Shown: positions 37,504 through 46,843, counted from the stretch's first letter. The stretch: DNA of 64,000 nt from Hoeflea algicola (GCF_026619415.1 NZ_JAOVZR010000001.1:930001-994000); one strand, 5' to 3'. Notes: generated by a model from the sequence alone, not told the origin. Translations and numbers: made by a program.

Positions 37504-38622
37504 ATGTCTGCCATTCACTGGAAAGTTGGCTATGAGGTCGAATTGCTAGCCCCTCAGGGGGCCAGCAGGAAAGATCTGGCCTTGCGCCTGGCCGAACGCG
37601 CCGGTGGTGGAACCGTTGCGCCCGTGTTTGTACCGCAGGCGGAACTGGTTCATACCGACAGCATTCAGGTGTTCGAGAACCTGACCCTTGGCTACGACGC
37701 CTTTGACGCCTCCGGTTCGTTGATTGCCCGCTGCGCCGACGACATGACGTTGCAGGCTGATCTCGACAGGTCGGCACCGCCCAAACCGGGATGGTATCGC
37801 ATCGTCGGCGACGATGCCCGTATCCTGCGGTTGATCAAGCGTCATTCTGATCCGAACGCCTCGCTCGATACCGTGTTATTGCCCAGCGCCGCGCTTTTTG
37901 GGGTCGATCTTCAGCAGTTCGACAATGGCATGGTTCGTCTCGCCGACGGTCATGCCTCGATCGCTATGGCAACCCACCTGCCCGGCGAACGCGAGCGGCC
38001 CTGCGAAATCATCACTCCGCCGATCAGTTCTGACCACCACGAGCGCCTTGCGGCCTTGCTTGGTCCGGCCGCCGATATGGGATTCACAATCCCTGCCGAG
38101 GCTGCATTGCACGTCCATTTTGATGCGGCCCCGCTGTGCTCCACCGCCAGTTTCGCGAGGCTCGTGTTGATTTTCGACCGCTTCGGCGACCAGCTGAAAG
38201 CCCTGCTTGGAACCAATCCCCACTGCACCCGCCTGGGCAAATGGCCCGCCGAATTGATGGATCTGATCGAAACCCCCGAATTTGCAAGTTTGAGCTGGGA
38301 TGATGCCCGTCTTCAGCTAGGTCAGCTGAAACTGACAAAATATGTCGATTTCAATATCATCAACATGGTCCATGCCACGGATAAGAAGCACACATTTGAA
38401 GTTCGGATCCTGCCCGTCGAATTCGATGTCGGCAACGTTATCAGGTCAACCGCGCTGTTGGAGGGACTGCTGCACGCAGCCCTTGATCCTGGAATCGACG
38501 CACGCAAGATCAAGACGAGCACGCTTGGTCAATTAGTCGAGCGATTGCCGCTGGAGCCTGAAACCAAGCAACACTGGCTTGGCAAGATCGCCAGCCAGCC
38601 AATGCCAACTCTCAGTTCCTGA
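37504..38622 (+). CDS. Amidoligase family protein (Amidoligase_2-like)
   Basis: 372 residues. The start WKVGYEVELLAPQGASRKDL has the 'G-x-E-x-E' signature of the glutamine-synthetase-like amidoligases. Downstream are PCEIITPPIS, ALHVHFDAAPL and HTFEVRILPVEFDVGNV, which match the later beta strands with catalytic His, Glu and Arg in this family. Amidoligases form amide or peptide bonds between an acid and an amine using ATP and occur in predicted peptide-tagging pathways. The gene just upstream encodes an exported protein, which may be functionally linked. Substrate unknown. Confidence 0.8.
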   Translation: MSAIHWKVGYEVELLAPQGASRKDLALRLAERAGGGTVAPVFVPQAELVHTDSIQVFENLTLGYDAFDASGSLIARCADDMTLQADLDRSAPPKPGWYRIVGDDARILRLIKRHSDPNASLDTVLLPSAALFGVDLQQFDNGMVRLADGHASIAMATHLPGERERPCEIITPPISSDHHERLAALLGPAADMGFTIPAEAALHVHFDAAPLCSTASFARLVLIFDRFGDQLKALLGTNPHCTRLGKWPAELMDLIETPEFASLSWDDARLQLGQLKLTKYVDFNIINMVHATDKKHTFEVRILPVEFDVGNVIRSTALLEGLLHAALDPGIDARKIKTSTLGQLVERLPLEPETKQHWLGKIASQPMPTLSS

Positions 38623-38791
38623 CAAGTCCGCAAGTCCCAAGTCAGACGCACGTACCGCCAGCGCGCGCCATAGAGCGCCGACGAGAGATTCCCAGCTCAC
38701 AAGGGCGGCTTGCTTACCCTTCCTTGCGCGAATGTCCTCCGGTGCTGCTCCTAACCGCAAAATGGGCGTCCCAAACGGGCCGGAATCAAAG

Positions 38792-38814
38792 ACGCCGGAG
38801 CAATGCCCCGGCGT
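38792..38814 (-). terminator. Terminator after tig
   Basis: ACGCCGG/CCGGCGT with a 9-nt loop, 24 bp beyond the tig stop on the minus strand, followed by a modest T-rich tail (CTTTGATT). The converging amidoligase gene ends 170 bp away. Confidence 0.5.
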
Positions 38815-38837
38815 TCTGTAATTAATCGAACAGTGCC

Positions 38838-40259
38838 TTATTCGGCAGCTGTATCGTCTTTCTTGGCAGCTTTCTTCTTGGCCGGAGCCTTCTTCTTGGC
38901 CGCAGGCTTGTCCGAGGCCTCGGCCTCGTCGTCAGCCATCAACTCTTCCTTGGTCACGCTCTTGTCCGTCACGTCGATGACGGTGAGCATATGATCAATG
39001 GTCTTTTCTTCAAAGATCGGAGCCCGCAGCGAAGCAACGGCGCCAGGAGTCTTCTGGAAATATTCGTAGATTTCCTTTTCCTGGCCGGGGAACTTCCGGA
39101 CCTGCTCGAACAGCGAGCGCTGCAGTTCCTCGTCGCTGACCTGAATGTTGGCCTCTTCACCGATCTTCGACAGAACCAGACCCAGACGAACGCGGCGTTC
39201 GGCGAGCTTGCGGTAGTCTTCGCGCGCAGCTTCTTCCGTGGTGTCTTCGTCTTCGAAGGTCTTGCCGTTATCACTCAGTTCCTGATTGATCTGACGCCAG
39301 ATGCTTTCGAACTCGGCATCGACCAGCTTCGACGGCGAATCGAACTTGTGGGTCTCGTCGAGCTGATCGAGAATCTGCCGCTTCAGCTTCTGGCGGGTAA
39401 CTTCGCCATACTGACTTTCGATCTGCGAACGAACGATCTCGCGCAACTTGTCAGCCGAATCAAGACCCAGCGTCTTGGCCAGTTCGTCGTTGATTTCCAA
39501 CTCGCCCGGTGCGGCAATTGCCTTGACCTTGATGTCGAAGGTGGCTTCCTTGCCCGCAAGGTGCGCGGCCTGGTATTCGGCCGGGAACGTGACCGTGATC
39601 ACCTTCTCGTCGCCAGCCTTGAGGCCGACCAGCTGCTCTTCAAAACCCGGAATGAATCGGTTCGAACCGATCACCAGTTCCGCGTCCTGATCAGCGCCGC
39701 CTTCGAAAGGTTCGCCGTCGACCTTGCCAAGGTAATCGATCGTCACCTTGTCGCCATCGGCAGCCTTGCCCTTCTTGGGCTCATAGCTACGGCTGTTTTC
39801 GGCAACCCGAAGCACCTGCTCCTCGACTTCCTCGGCCGGAACATCAACAACCTCGCGCACGATCTTGAAGCCGGAAATGTCGGCAAGGTCGAAGGCGGGA
39901 ATGACTTCATAGGCCATGGTGAATTCGAAGTCCGCCGATCCAGTGAGGATCTCTTCGGCTTCTTTTTCGTCCTCGGTCATGGAGATTTCCGGCTGCGTTG
40001 CAGCCTTTTCGCCACGCTCGGCCAGAATCGAAGCCGGCTTTTCCTGGATCATCTCGTTGACCAACTGCGCCATGATCGAACGGCCATAGACCTTCTTGAG
40101 ATGCGAGATCGGCACCTTGCCCGGCCGAAAGCCGTTGATCTTCATCTTGCCCTTGGCCTCGGCGAGCTTTTCGTTGAGCTGCGCTTCCATGTCCTTGACC
40201 GGGACAACTACCTTCAATTCGCGCTTCAGCCCTTCGGCAAGCGTTTCGGTAACCTGCAT
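38838..40259 (-). CDS. tig: Trigger factor
   Basis: 473 residues from the ATG at 40259, 8 bp after AAGG; a longer open frame to 40472 is not supported. Ribosome-bound chaperone with peptidyl-prolyl isomerase activity. The N-terminal ribosome-binding domain has [17 protein letters not shown], the FKBP domain lies at about residues 155-240 ([20 protein letters not shown]), and a long C-terminal helical domain follows, ending in a Lys/Ala-rich tail ([14 protein letters not shown]) typical of alphaproteobacteria. A 462-residue plus-strand frame over it is a shadow. Confidence 0.97.
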   Translation of the reverse strand: MQVTETLAEGLKRELKVVVPVKDMEAQLNEKLAEAKGKMKINGFRPGKVPISHLKKVYGRSIMAQLVNEMIQEKPASILAERGEKAATQPEISMTEDEKEAEEILTGSADFEFTMAYEVIPAFDLADISGFKIVREVVDVPAEEVEEQVLRVAENSRSYEPKKGKAADGDKVTIDYLGKVDGEPFEGGADQDAELVIGSNRFIPGFEEQLVGLKAGDEKVITVTFPAEYQAAHLAGKEATFDIKVKAIAAPGELEINDELAKTLGLDSADKLREIVRSQIESQYGEVTRQKLKRQILDQLDETHKFDSPSKLVDAEFESIWRQINQELSDNGKTFEDEDTTEEAAREDYRKLAERRVRLGLVLSKIGEEANIQVSDEELQRSLFEQVRKFPGQEKEIYEYFQKTPGAVASLRAPIFEEKTIDHMLTVIDVTDKSVTKEELMADDEAEASDKPAAKKKAPAKKKAAKKDDTAAE

Positions 40260-40442
40260 GTTCAAACCTTCATTTCCTCGCGACTGCGACCGTTCGGGTT
40301 GGCCCCGCGACTGGGCCGGTTTTCCGGCGTCGCTTGTGGCATTATTCGTCCTTGGCTCCGGGCCGGCAGGGCCGGCTGAATGCCACTTTGCACTAGCCCT
40401 GTCGTCACGCGCCATCTTCAGGCGGCCAGACCGGACTTTAAT

Positions 40443-40527
<85 letters not shown>

Positions 40528-40579
40528 TCAGAAGGCCGCAAAACCACGCTCGCGCGAGGGCGACCCTGAACGCGGTCGC

Positions 40580-40607
40580 TCTATATCACCCGTTTGGCGG
40601 CGATCAA
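40580..40607 (-). promoter_or_regulatory. Promoter of tRNA-Leu
   Basis: On the minus strand TTGATC (40607-40602), 16 bp, TATAGA (40585-40580), about 50 bp ahead of the tRNA 5' end. Confidence 0.5.
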
Positions 40608-40679
40608 AGGGAAAATCGCCTTTCCGGCAAGGGTTTTTGCCCCGATGGACCGCGCGGAGCCTGACCGCCCGGCACCTTA

Positions 40680-41288
40680 TCAATATAATGGCTCCTGATA
40701 CAGTGTCTCGCCATCGATCATCAGTCGGGCAATCTGCGCTACGCCACGCTTGGAAACCCGGATTGCGGCAGTGGCCCGTCCGGCATTGCGCGCACTCTCG
40801 ATCTCAAGCCCCTCTCCCTCCGGCACGTAGTAGCGCTCGATTCCGAATTTGAGCGCAAACTGACCCTGGCTGATCTGATTGCCGGCATCCGCAGACAACA
40901 TGACTGGATCGCTTCTGAGCAAAACCGTGCCCTTACCGGCATCCACCGGCCTTTCAAGGCTGATGGCTGTCACGGTTGCAGCACCGTCCTCGCCAACCGC
41001 CAGTGTCAGCCACAGCGGCGCGTAGCGATCTTGCTGCGGCCAGTCACCCGAAAACAGTGCCCGCTCCGGTCGCGAAATTTCATCATATTGCAGACGCACA
41101 TAATCCCCGCGCATCAGGTCGCGCGGGTCGATCGGCTCGGTCTTGAGGATGATTTCCGTCCCGTCCCTAAGGATCGATGCCCGGCTCTGGATCATCATCG
41201 CCAGCGAACCGATCATGAAGACTGCGCACAAAATGCCGGCAATCACCGGATTGAGCGGTCTGCGCAGTGTCGAAGCCAACCCCGTCAT
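40680..41288 (-). CDS. GDYXXLXY domain membrane protein
   Basis: 202 residues with one N-terminal membrane helix (VIAGILCAVFMIGSLAMMIQ) and an extracytoplasmic domain bearing the name-giving motif GDYVRLQYDEI. The family almost always accompanies a DUF2157 membrane protein, as here: its ATG overlaps the stop of that gene by 4 bp. Function unknown; an envelope-stress role has been suggested by context in other genomes, which I cannot test. Confidence 0.9.
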   Translation of the reverse strand: MTGLASTLRRPLNPVIAGILCAVFMIGSLAMMIQSRASILRDGTEIILKTEPIDPRDLMRGDYVRLQYDEISRPERALFSGDWPQQDRYAPLWLTLAVGEDGAATVTAISLERPVDAGKGTVLLRSDPVMLSADAGNQISQGQFALKFGIERYYVPEGEGLEIESARNAGRATAAIRVSKRGVAQIARLMIDGETLYQEPLY

Positions 41289-42403
41289 GACTGGTCCTTC
41301 CCTGTTTGAAACCGTTTTTCGATCTTCATCACCGCCACGGCAATGGCAGCCAGCACCAACCCGCCCAGAAACAGGAAACCGGAACTGCCAAGCAGCGTTC
41401 CCAGCGTTTCGCTGACTACATAGAGGACCTCGGCGGCAAAGACGAAATAGGCAAAGCGCCGGATCAGCCGGTTATGCCCGCCAGCAATGGCGAGCACGAC
41501 GATACTTGCACTCAGGATCAGCGCCGCCAGCGCAAGCTGCACCACAATCCACTCGCCATCATGCTCGATCTGCACCAGCCCGACCCCGCACAGCAACAAC
41601 ACCGCTCCATAGGCCGATACTGCGCCATGCCGAGCGGCAAACCCGGCCAGCGCCGGCGGCAGACGCGAACCGACGGCAAAGGCAGCGAGACCGATTGCTG
41701 CCAGCACATAGCCGGGGTTCACATCGGATTTGTCTATGGTGAGCCAGATCATCCAGCAGATCAGCAACAAAGCCACCAGATGCCCTGCCACCACTGAACC
41801 CGCCCGCCAGGCCGAAACCGCGATTACGAGGCCAATCGCCAATACTGACAGATGAGCAGTCAAATCGTTGACGCCTCCCGCTCCGAAATCCATCGCACCG
41901 GATATGGCGGAAAGATACCCAAACGCCAGCAACCCGGCGCCGACCGCTGCCATTGGCGAGGAGAAGCTCAGCGACATGGCGATCGCGCCCAGTGTCCACA
42001 GCAGCATGAACGCGACATCATCACCGCTGAGATGATACATTTGCCCGACAAGCGCGATACCCGCGCCAAAACACAAAAGCGAAAACACCAGAGCCGCTTC
42101 GCACACCCATCTGGCGCGTTTGCGTAACGCCATCACCGCCGTCACCAGCCCGGCTCCGATCAGCACGGCCAGCATCAACACCCGCATCGGTCGCGCGATT
42201 AGTTCCCAGTTTGCGGCCACCAGCGCAATGACAGCCGCGCCCAGCAAAATCGCGGCCAATACCGCCAGAACGGCTGCAAGGCTGAAGCCGGTGTGACGCC
42301 GGTCATGATCAGCCAGCAGCACCGCTCCCTGGCCAGGGGGCAACAAACCCGCTGTCGTCCATTGCTCGATCTCCCGAGCCAGATATCTGCGCAACACGGT
42401 CAT
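41285..42403 (-). CDS. DUF2157 multi-pass membrane protein
   Basis: 372 residues. A cytosolic start (YLAREIEQWTTAGLLPPGQG) is the DUF2157 lead, followed by about ten hydrophobic segments (AAVLAVLAAILLGAAVIALV, LFSLLCFGAGIALVGQMYHL and so on). The segment GIALVGQMYHLSGD is characteristic. First gene of a two-gene operon with the GDYXXLXY protein. Confidence 0.9.
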   Translation of the reverse strand: MTVLRRYLAREIEQWTTAGLLPPGQGAVLLADHDRRHTGFSLAAVLAVLAAILLGAAVIALVAANWELIARPMRVLMLAVLIGAGLVTAVMALRKRARWVCEAALVFSLLCFGAGIALVGQMYHLSGDDVAFMLLWTLGAIAMSLSFSSPMAAVGAGLLAFGYLSAISGAMDFGAGGVNDLTAHLSVLAIGLVIAVSAWRAGSVVAGHLVALLLICWMIWLTIDKSDVNPGYVLAAIGLAAFAVGSRLPPALAGFAARHGAVSAYGAVLLLCGVGLVQIEHDGEWIVVQLALAALILSASIVVLAIAGGHNRLIRRFAYFVFAAEVLYVVSETLGTLLGSSGFLFLGGLVLAAIAVAVMKIEKRFQTGKDQS

Positions 42404-42576
42404 ATCCTGTCTTGTTTCAGCCGTTCACAAAGTACACCAACCCCCGCGCCGTACAATGTAGACTGGCGACATCGATAACCTCGCACATGGCTCCGACGAG
42501 GCTTTTCCGGGCGCTGCGACAGACCGGGATCAACCATGGCAGAGCTATGCAAAAATGCATGGCTTCTATGTATTTA

Positions 42577-42610
42577 TTGCACTGCACAAATCGATTAGAT
42601 ATACCTATAT
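42577..42610 (+). promoter_or_regulatory. Shared-design promoter, copy 1 (DUF1127 gene 1)
   Basis: TTGCACTGCACAAATCGA begins at 42577 and CTATAT lies at 42605-42610, 22 bp after TTGCAC (17 bp after CTGCAC). The same block at the same spacing precedes the other two DUF1127 genes. The upstream ATGCATGGC...CTATG is shared with copy 2. The first codon is 61 bp beyond. Confidence 0.65.
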
Positions 42611-42671
42611 CTGGCTCATCGGAACGCCGCGGTGGCGATCCGAAAAACAGCGGTAAATAAGGAGAGAGTCC

Positions 42672-42812
42672 ATGAATTTGATCCGCTCCTACGCCAGCTG
42701 GCGGAAGTATCGTGAAACCTGCGTCGAGCTGAACAAGCTGTCCGAACGCGAGTTGAACGACATCGGTATGGCCCGCGGCGACATTCCAGTCGTCGCACGC
42801 CGCGCCGTATAA
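42672..42812 (+). CDS. DUF1127 small Arg-rich protein 1
   Basis: 46 residues: MNLIRSYASWRKYRETCVEL, then NKLSERELNDIGMARGDIPV and a basic end VARRAV. This is the DUF1127 (YjiS-like) motif 'W-x-x-(Y/R)-R-x-T-x-x-(E/Q)-L-x-x-L-(S/D)-x-(R/E)-x-L-x-D-I-G-(I/M)-x-R-x-D-I'. GGAGAGAG precedes the ATG. DUF1127 proteins bind RNA and affect stress and small-RNA turnover in Rhodobacter (CcaF1). The gene is followed at once by three CCUCCUCC-loop hairpins, exactly as for CcaF1. Too short for a standard gene-length cut-off. Confidence 0.92.
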   Translation: MNLIRSYASWRKYRETCVELNKLSERELNDIGMARGDIPVVARRAV

Positions 42813-42825
42813 CAGAATTAGGAAT

Positions 42826-42950
42826 TCGAAGCGGCGCCCTCCTCCTCCCAATAGCCGCTTCGATGTGACTGACGTTCATCCTCCTCCCGAGCGTCAGTCT
42901 CTCCAAATGACGCCCACCGGATCCTCCTCCCCCGGTGGGCGTTATTTTTT
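42826..42950 (+). ncRNA. Three-hairpin CCUCCUCC-loop RNA, CcsR/'cuckoo' type
   Basis: Three successive stem-loops just after the DUF1127 stop: CGAAGCGGC/GCCGCTTCG (42827-42862), GACTGACG/CGTCAGTC (42867-42899) and ACGCCCACCGG/CCGGTGGGCGT (42910-42942). Every loop carries TCCTCCTCCC, and the last stem is followed by TTATTTTTT, making it the terminator. This matches the CcsR ('conserved CCUCCUCCC motif stress-induced RNA') family of alphaproteobacteria, which is cotranscribed with a DUF1127 gene and processed into separate small RNAs. The loop sequence resembles the anti-Shine-Dalgarno end of 16S rRNA. Confidence 0.88.
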
Positions 42951-43117
42951 GGGCAACACCCCGCACTCTCCCTGTCTGCCTCATTCCATTATCGCTGCGA
43001 TCATCTGAGCGCTTTCAAAACGGTTCTCGGCCAACGCCTGCACCGTCGCGATTGGTAAAGCGAAACAGCATGTTGTTAACCTGAGTTGCAACAAATGCAT
43101 GGCGCCTATGCATAATA

Positions 43118-43151
43118 TTGCACTGCACAAATCGAGTTAGCGGTCCTATAT
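43118..43151 (+). promoter_or_regulatory. Shared-design promoter, copy 2 (DUF1127 gene 2)
   Basis: TTGCACTGCACAAATCGA at 43118 and CTATAT at 43146-43151, again 22 bp after TTGCAC. Shares the AAATGCATGGC block further upstream with copy 1. 57 bp before the start codon. Confidence 0.65.
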
Positions 43152-43208
43152 CAGGATCATCAAACACGGCGCTGGAACGACCGGCGCGAATTCAAAAGGA
43201 ACATGACC

Positions 43209-43352
43209 ATGAACATTCGTAACGCTTACAAAAACTGGCGCGACTACCGCAACACCGTCAACGAACTGTCGCGTATGTCTGAGCGCGAACTCAACGACCT
43301 GGGCATCTCCCGCGGTGACATCCCGTTCGTTGCACGCCGTCCGGGCAACTAA
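43209..43352 (+). CDS. DUF1127 small Arg-rich protein 2
   Basis: 47 residues: MNIRNAYKNWRDYRNTVNEL, then SRMSERELNDLGISRGDIPF and VARRPGN. AGGA lies 8 bp before the second ATG (43209); the ATG at 43203 is too close. Clearly a paralogue of the first protein (18 of 20 positions alike across SERELND-(I/L)-G-x-(A/S)-R-G-D-I-P-x-V-A-R-R). Followed by its own hairpin but no CCUCCUCC loops. Confidence 0.92.
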   Translation: MNIRNAYKNWRDYRNTVNELSRMSERELNDLGISRGDIPFVARRPGN

Positions 43353-43392
43353 GAACCGGCAGACCATATGCCCGGTTTCGACCGGCCATTTC

Positions 43393-43424
43393 AAACGGCG
43401 CCCTGGAAACAGGGCGCTGTTTCT
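43393..43424 (+). terminator. Terminator after DUF1127 gene 2
   Basis: AAACGGCGCCCT/AGGGCGCTGTTT, a 12-bp stem with one G-U pair and a 6-nt loop, followed by a weak T-rich run. Confidence 0.65.
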
Positions 43425-43574
43425 ATTTGCGGCTGCCGGCATTGAATTGACGCGCGCCCAACGGCATAAAACGCATGGCAAGCAAGCAGGCAACTGCCCA
43501 ATTTGGCGGCACATTTCAGAACCTATTTTTCCATTAACGAGCTATCCGGGTATTGCATACCTGGCTTGCCAATA

Positions 43575-43608
43575 TTGCGCTGCACAAATGTAGTGCAAGT
43601 GCCTATAT
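43575..43608 (+). promoter_or_regulatory. Shared-design promoter, copy 3 (DUF1127 gene 3)
   Basis: TTGCGCTGCACAAATG at 43575 and CTATAT at 43603-43608 at the same 22-bp spacing. An extra TAGTGCAA lies between them. 51 bp before the start codon. Confidence 0.6.
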
Positions 43609-43659
43609 ACGGGGCATCAGATTGACGGCCCCGAGCGGGCCTTTCCCGAGGAGACCGAC

Positions 43660-43803
43660 ATGAACATTCTTTCCAAAGCCCGCAGCTGGATGAAAACCCG
43701 CCAGACCGCCCACCAGCTTTCCAACCTGTCCAACGAAACCCTGGCCGATATCGGCCTCACACGTTTCGACATCGACAATGTGGCACGCGGCCTGCGCCGT
43801 TAA
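43660..43803 (+). CDS. DUF1127 small Arg-rich protein 3
   Basis: 47 residues: MNILSKARSWMKTRQTAHQL, then SNLSNETLADIGLTRFDIDN and VARGLRR. More diverged than the other two but with the same frame of residues (W...R-T...L-S-N-x-(T/S)-L-x-D-I-G-L-T-R-x-D-I). GAGGAG lies 8 bp before the ATG. Last of three tandem paralogues within 1.1 kb. Confidence 0.9.
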   Translation: MNILSKARSWMKTRQTAHQLSNLSNETLADIGLTRFDIDNVARGLRR

Positions 43804-43825
43804 TCCAGTCTGTATATGTTTCAAG

Positions 43826-43855
43826 CGGCGTCCCTCGGGGGCGCCGTTTTTGTTT
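43826..43855 (+). terminator. Terminator after DUF1127 gene 3
   Basis: CGGCGTCCC/GGGGCGCCG with a TCG loop and one G-U pair, then TTTTTGTTTG. Confidence 0.75.
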
Positions 43856-43913
43856 GTGCCCCATGTGTCGAATCATCTTTGAGCCGGGCTCGGACCCGTG
43901 GTAAACGGACGCC

Positions 43914-45350
43914 ATGAGCAAGACAGATAACTCCAGTTCCCCCATTCATGTCATTGGCGGTGGCCTCGCCGGCTCCGAAGCCGCCTGGCAGATCGCCCGC
44001 CGCGGCCTTCCGGTAATCCTGCACGAGATGCGGCCAGTGCGCGGCACCGAGGCCCACAAGACCGACAGTCTGGCCGAACTGGTCTGTTCCAATTCCTTCC
44101 GCTCCGATGACGCGGAAAACAATGCTGTCGGCGTCATTCACGCCGAGATGCGGATGGCTTCCTCGCTGATCATGGCTTGCGCCGATGCCAATCAGGTGCC
44201 CGCCGGCGGCGCGCTGGCCGTCGACCGCGAGGGCTTTGCAAGGGTCGTCACCGAGAAGATCGAAGCCGAACCGCTGATCACCATTGCCCGCGAGGAAGTG
44301 TCGGGTCTACCACCTGCCGAATGGGACCAGGCAATCATCGCTACCGGACCGCTGACTGCGCCGGACCTGGCCGAATCGATCCGCGCCGAGACCGGCCAGG
44401 ATGCGCTCGCCTTCTTCGACGCTATCGCGCCGATCATCCACACCGATTCGATCGACATGTCGGTGTGCTGGTTCCAGTCGCGCTACGACAAGGTCGGCCC
44501 CGGCGGCACCGGCAGCGATTACATCAACTGCCCGATGGACAAGGATCAATACGATGCCTTCATCGACGCGCTGATCGCCGGCGACACCACCGGCTTCAAG
44601 GAATGGGAAGGCACACCATATTTCGATGGCTGCCTGCCGATCGAGATCATGGCAGAGCGCGGTCGCGAAACCCTGCGCCATGGACCGATGAAGCCGATGG
44701 GTCTGACAAACATTCATCAGCCCGACATCAAGGCCTATGCGGTGGTGCAATTGCGCCAGGACAACGCGCTGGGCACGCTTTACAACATGGTCGGATTCCA
44801 GACCAAGCTGAAATACGGCGCTCAGGCTGATATCTTCCGGATGATTCCCGGCCTGCAGAACGCTGAATTTGCCCGGCTTGGCGGGCTGCACCGCAATACC
44901 TATCTCAATTCACCGCTGCTGCTCGATAGGACACTTCAGCTCAAGACCCGTCCGGGATTGCGTTTTGCCGGGCAGATTACCGGTTGCGAGGGCTATGTCG
45001 AAAGCGCAGCGATCGGACTCATCGCCGGCCGCTTCGCCGCTGCCGAACGTCTTGGCGAGAGCCTGCCGCCGCCGCCGCTGACATCCGCCTTCGGGGCGCT
45101 GCTCAATCACATCACCGGTGGCCATCTGGTGAGCGACGACGAACCCGGCAAACGATCATTCCAGCCGATGAACGTCAATTTCGGCTTGTTTCCGCCGCTC
45201 GATCCCGGCGCAATTGTCCGTCCCGAAGGGGGCGGCCGATTCCGTGGCAAGGACAAGGCCAAGGCCAAGAAGCAGGCAATGGCACGTCGCGCACTGACCG
45301 ATTGCGCTAAATGGCTGGGCGTCGACCAGGCCAAGATCGCCGCCGAATAG
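43914..45350 (+). CDS. trmFO: Methylenetetrahydrofolate-tRNA-(uracil-5-)-methyltransferase TrmFO
   Basis: 478 residues. Flavoprotein that makes m5U54 in the tRNA T-loop using methylenetetrahydrofolate. The FAD-binding start is [20 protein letters not shown], followed by [20 protein letters not shown] and [10 protein letters not shown]. Later segments [15 protein letters not shown] and [20 protein letters not shown] are diagnostic. Normal length, monocistronic. Confidence 0.97.
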   Translation: MSKTDNSSSPIHVIGGGLAGSEAAWQIARRGLPVILHEMRPVRGTEAHKTDSLAELVCSNSFRSDDAENNAVGVIHAEMRMASSLIMACADANQVPAGGALAVDREGFARVVTEKIEAEPLITIAREEVSGLPPAEWDQAIIATGPLTAPDLAESIRAETGQDALAFFDAIAPIIHTDSIDMSVCWFQSRYDKVGPGGTGSDYINCPMDKDQYDAFIDALIAGDTTGFKEWEGTPYFDGCLPIEIMAERGRETLRHGPMKPMGLTNIHQPDIKAYAVVQLRQDNALGTLYNMVGFQTKLKYGAQADIFRMIPGLQNAEFARLGGLHRNTYLNSPLLLDRTLQLKTRPGLRFAGQITGCEGYVESAAIGLIAGRFAAAERLGESLPPPPLTSAFGALLNHITGGHLVSDDEPGKRSFQPMNVNFGLFPPLDPGAIVRPEGGGRFRGKDKAKAKKQAMARRALTDCAKWLGVDQAKIAAE

Positions 45351-45420
45351 ATTGACGTTCCAGCACGGTGCAGCGCTGCGCACTCGGTTACGCTTGAATA
45401 AATGAGATGTTCTGAACCGG

Positions 45421-46392
45421 CTATTCCGCCGGCGCCACCGGCCCGCTCGGAATCCGTTTGTCGCCAGGCAAACCAGGCATTCCGGCAGCCTCCGGGTGCT
45501 GCGCCACATAATCTGCCTTCAGCCTCTCCGACCCCTTGCGTGATCCGTCGTGACTCCATCCGGGCGGCGCGAACAGATAGGCCAGCCTTTGGATCAGCGT
45601 CAGCCCAGGTCGTACAAAGTCACCAAACATGTCGACCCATTCATGGAATGCAACCTTCACCGGATTGTATGTGCCGATGTTCTTGACGATACCGTAGCGC
45701 GGCATGTCCTCATCAAGCTCCGGCACAAAGGTGCCAAACATCCGGTCCCAGATGATCAGCGTGCCGGCATAGTTTGAATCGAGATATCGCGGATTGGTGG
45801 CGTGATGCACCCGATGGTGCGACGGCGTGTTGAAGATCCACTCGATCGGTCGCCACATTCGGCCGATTGCCTCGGTGTGAATCCAGAATTGATAGACCAG
45901 GTTCAAACCGCCGACGAACAACAGCAGAACCGGATGGAAACCCATAAGCGCCAGCGGAATCCTGAGGATGAACATCCCGGTGAACGTACCGGTCCAGCTT
46001 TGCCTGAGCGCGGTCGAAAGATTGTAGTGCTGGGAAGAATGGTGGTTGACGTGTTCGGCCCAGACCCAGCGGCAACGATGGGCAATGCGGTGATACCAAT
46101 AGTAACGCAGGTCATCGAGAATGAAACACAGTCCAATCACCCACCATGATGTCCCCAGATCGGTGATTCGGAATTCCCATGCCCACATCAGCACCCCGAA
46201 CGCAACGAAGCCGAGCAGCAGGCCGGAAACCACATTTCCCACCCCCATCAACAGCGAGGTCAGCGTGTCGCGGGTCTCGTAATCACCGCGCGCCTTGAAA
46301 AGGCGAATGACCAGCAATTCCAGGAGCATGGCGATCACGAAAAACGGGATCGCCAATTGGGTCACATCCGGAAAATCCTTCAGATCAGGCAT
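45421..46392 (-). CDS. Sterol desaturase/fatty acid hydroxylase family protein
   Basis: 323 residues from the ATG at 46392, which directly follows GGAGGAGGGG; a longer frame to 46521 lies over the upstream gene. Membrane-bound di-iron hydroxylase with four membrane segments and the histidine boxes YYWYHRIAHRCRW, HVNHHSSQHYN and NTPSHHRVHHATN. Substrate not deducible. The start overlaps the end of the preceding gene by 8 bp, so translation is coupled. Confidence 0.93.
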   Translation of the reverse strand: MPDLKDFPDVTQLAIPFFVIAMLLELLVIRLFKARGDYETRDTLTSLLMGVGNVVSGLLLGFVAFGVLMWAWEFRITDLGTSWWVIGLCFILDDLRYYWYHRIAHRCRWVWAEHVNHHSSQHYNLSTALRQSWTGTFTGMFILRIPLALMGFHPVLLLFVGGLNLVYQFWIHTEAIGRMWRPIEWIFNTPSHHRVHHATNPRYLDSNYAGTLIIWDRMFGTFVPELDEDMPRYGIVKNIGTYNPVKVAFHEWVDMFGDFVRPGLTLIQRLAYLFAPPGWSHDGSRKGSERLKADYVAQHPEAAGMPGLPGDKRIPSGPVAPAE

Positions 46393-46843
46393 TCTGCCCC
46401 TCCTCCGGTCCTTCGATTGTCGGACTTGCCAAGGCAAATCCGCCGCACAACCACAACGAGACTTCCGCCGCGTCTTCGGCCGATTCGAACACGTAATCGC
46501 CGCCGCGCAGGGTTGAATCATGAAACTTCACCGACAGGCCCGGGCGGCCCTCGACTGCCGCCACCGCCACATCGCCAGGCTCGATCAACCGCGCCACATA
46601 GTGCCGGCCCATCAGCTGCAGAAATCCAGTCTTGCCATCGGCCAGCCGCAAGAAGCTGCCGACGCCGTCTTCGGTCATGATAACCGACCGTATCGCCTCG
46701 CCCGGATAGGCCCGCGCAAATTCGAGAATCACCTCGCCATGATCTCGCGTATCCTTCCGGCGCGATCCGCCGGTATAATGCACGACGCCAACGACCAGCA
46801 TCACGCCGATGGCCACCACTACGATCAAGACACCCAGACTCAT
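46385..46843 (-). CDS. Membrane-anchored protein of unknown function
   Basis: 152 residues. One N-terminal membrane helix (LIVVVAIGVMLVVGVVHYTG), then a soluble domain with no known motif (YPGEAIRSVIMTEDGVGSFL, GKTGFLQLMGRHYVARLIEP). Overlaps the hydroxylase start by 8 bp, which links the two genes. I do not recognise the family. Confidence 0.75.
   Translation of the reverse strand: MSLGVLIVVVAIGVMLVVGVVHYTGGSRRKDTRDHGEVILEFARAYPGEAIRSVIMTEDGVGSFLRLADGKTGFLQLMGRHYVARLIEPGDVAVAAVEGRPGLSVKFHDSTLRGGDYVFESAEDAAEVSLWLCGGFALASPTIEGPEEGQNA

Noticed and set aside
38991..40379. 462-codon plus-strand frame
   Set aside because: Antisense shadow of trigger factor in GC-rich DNA; no protein features.
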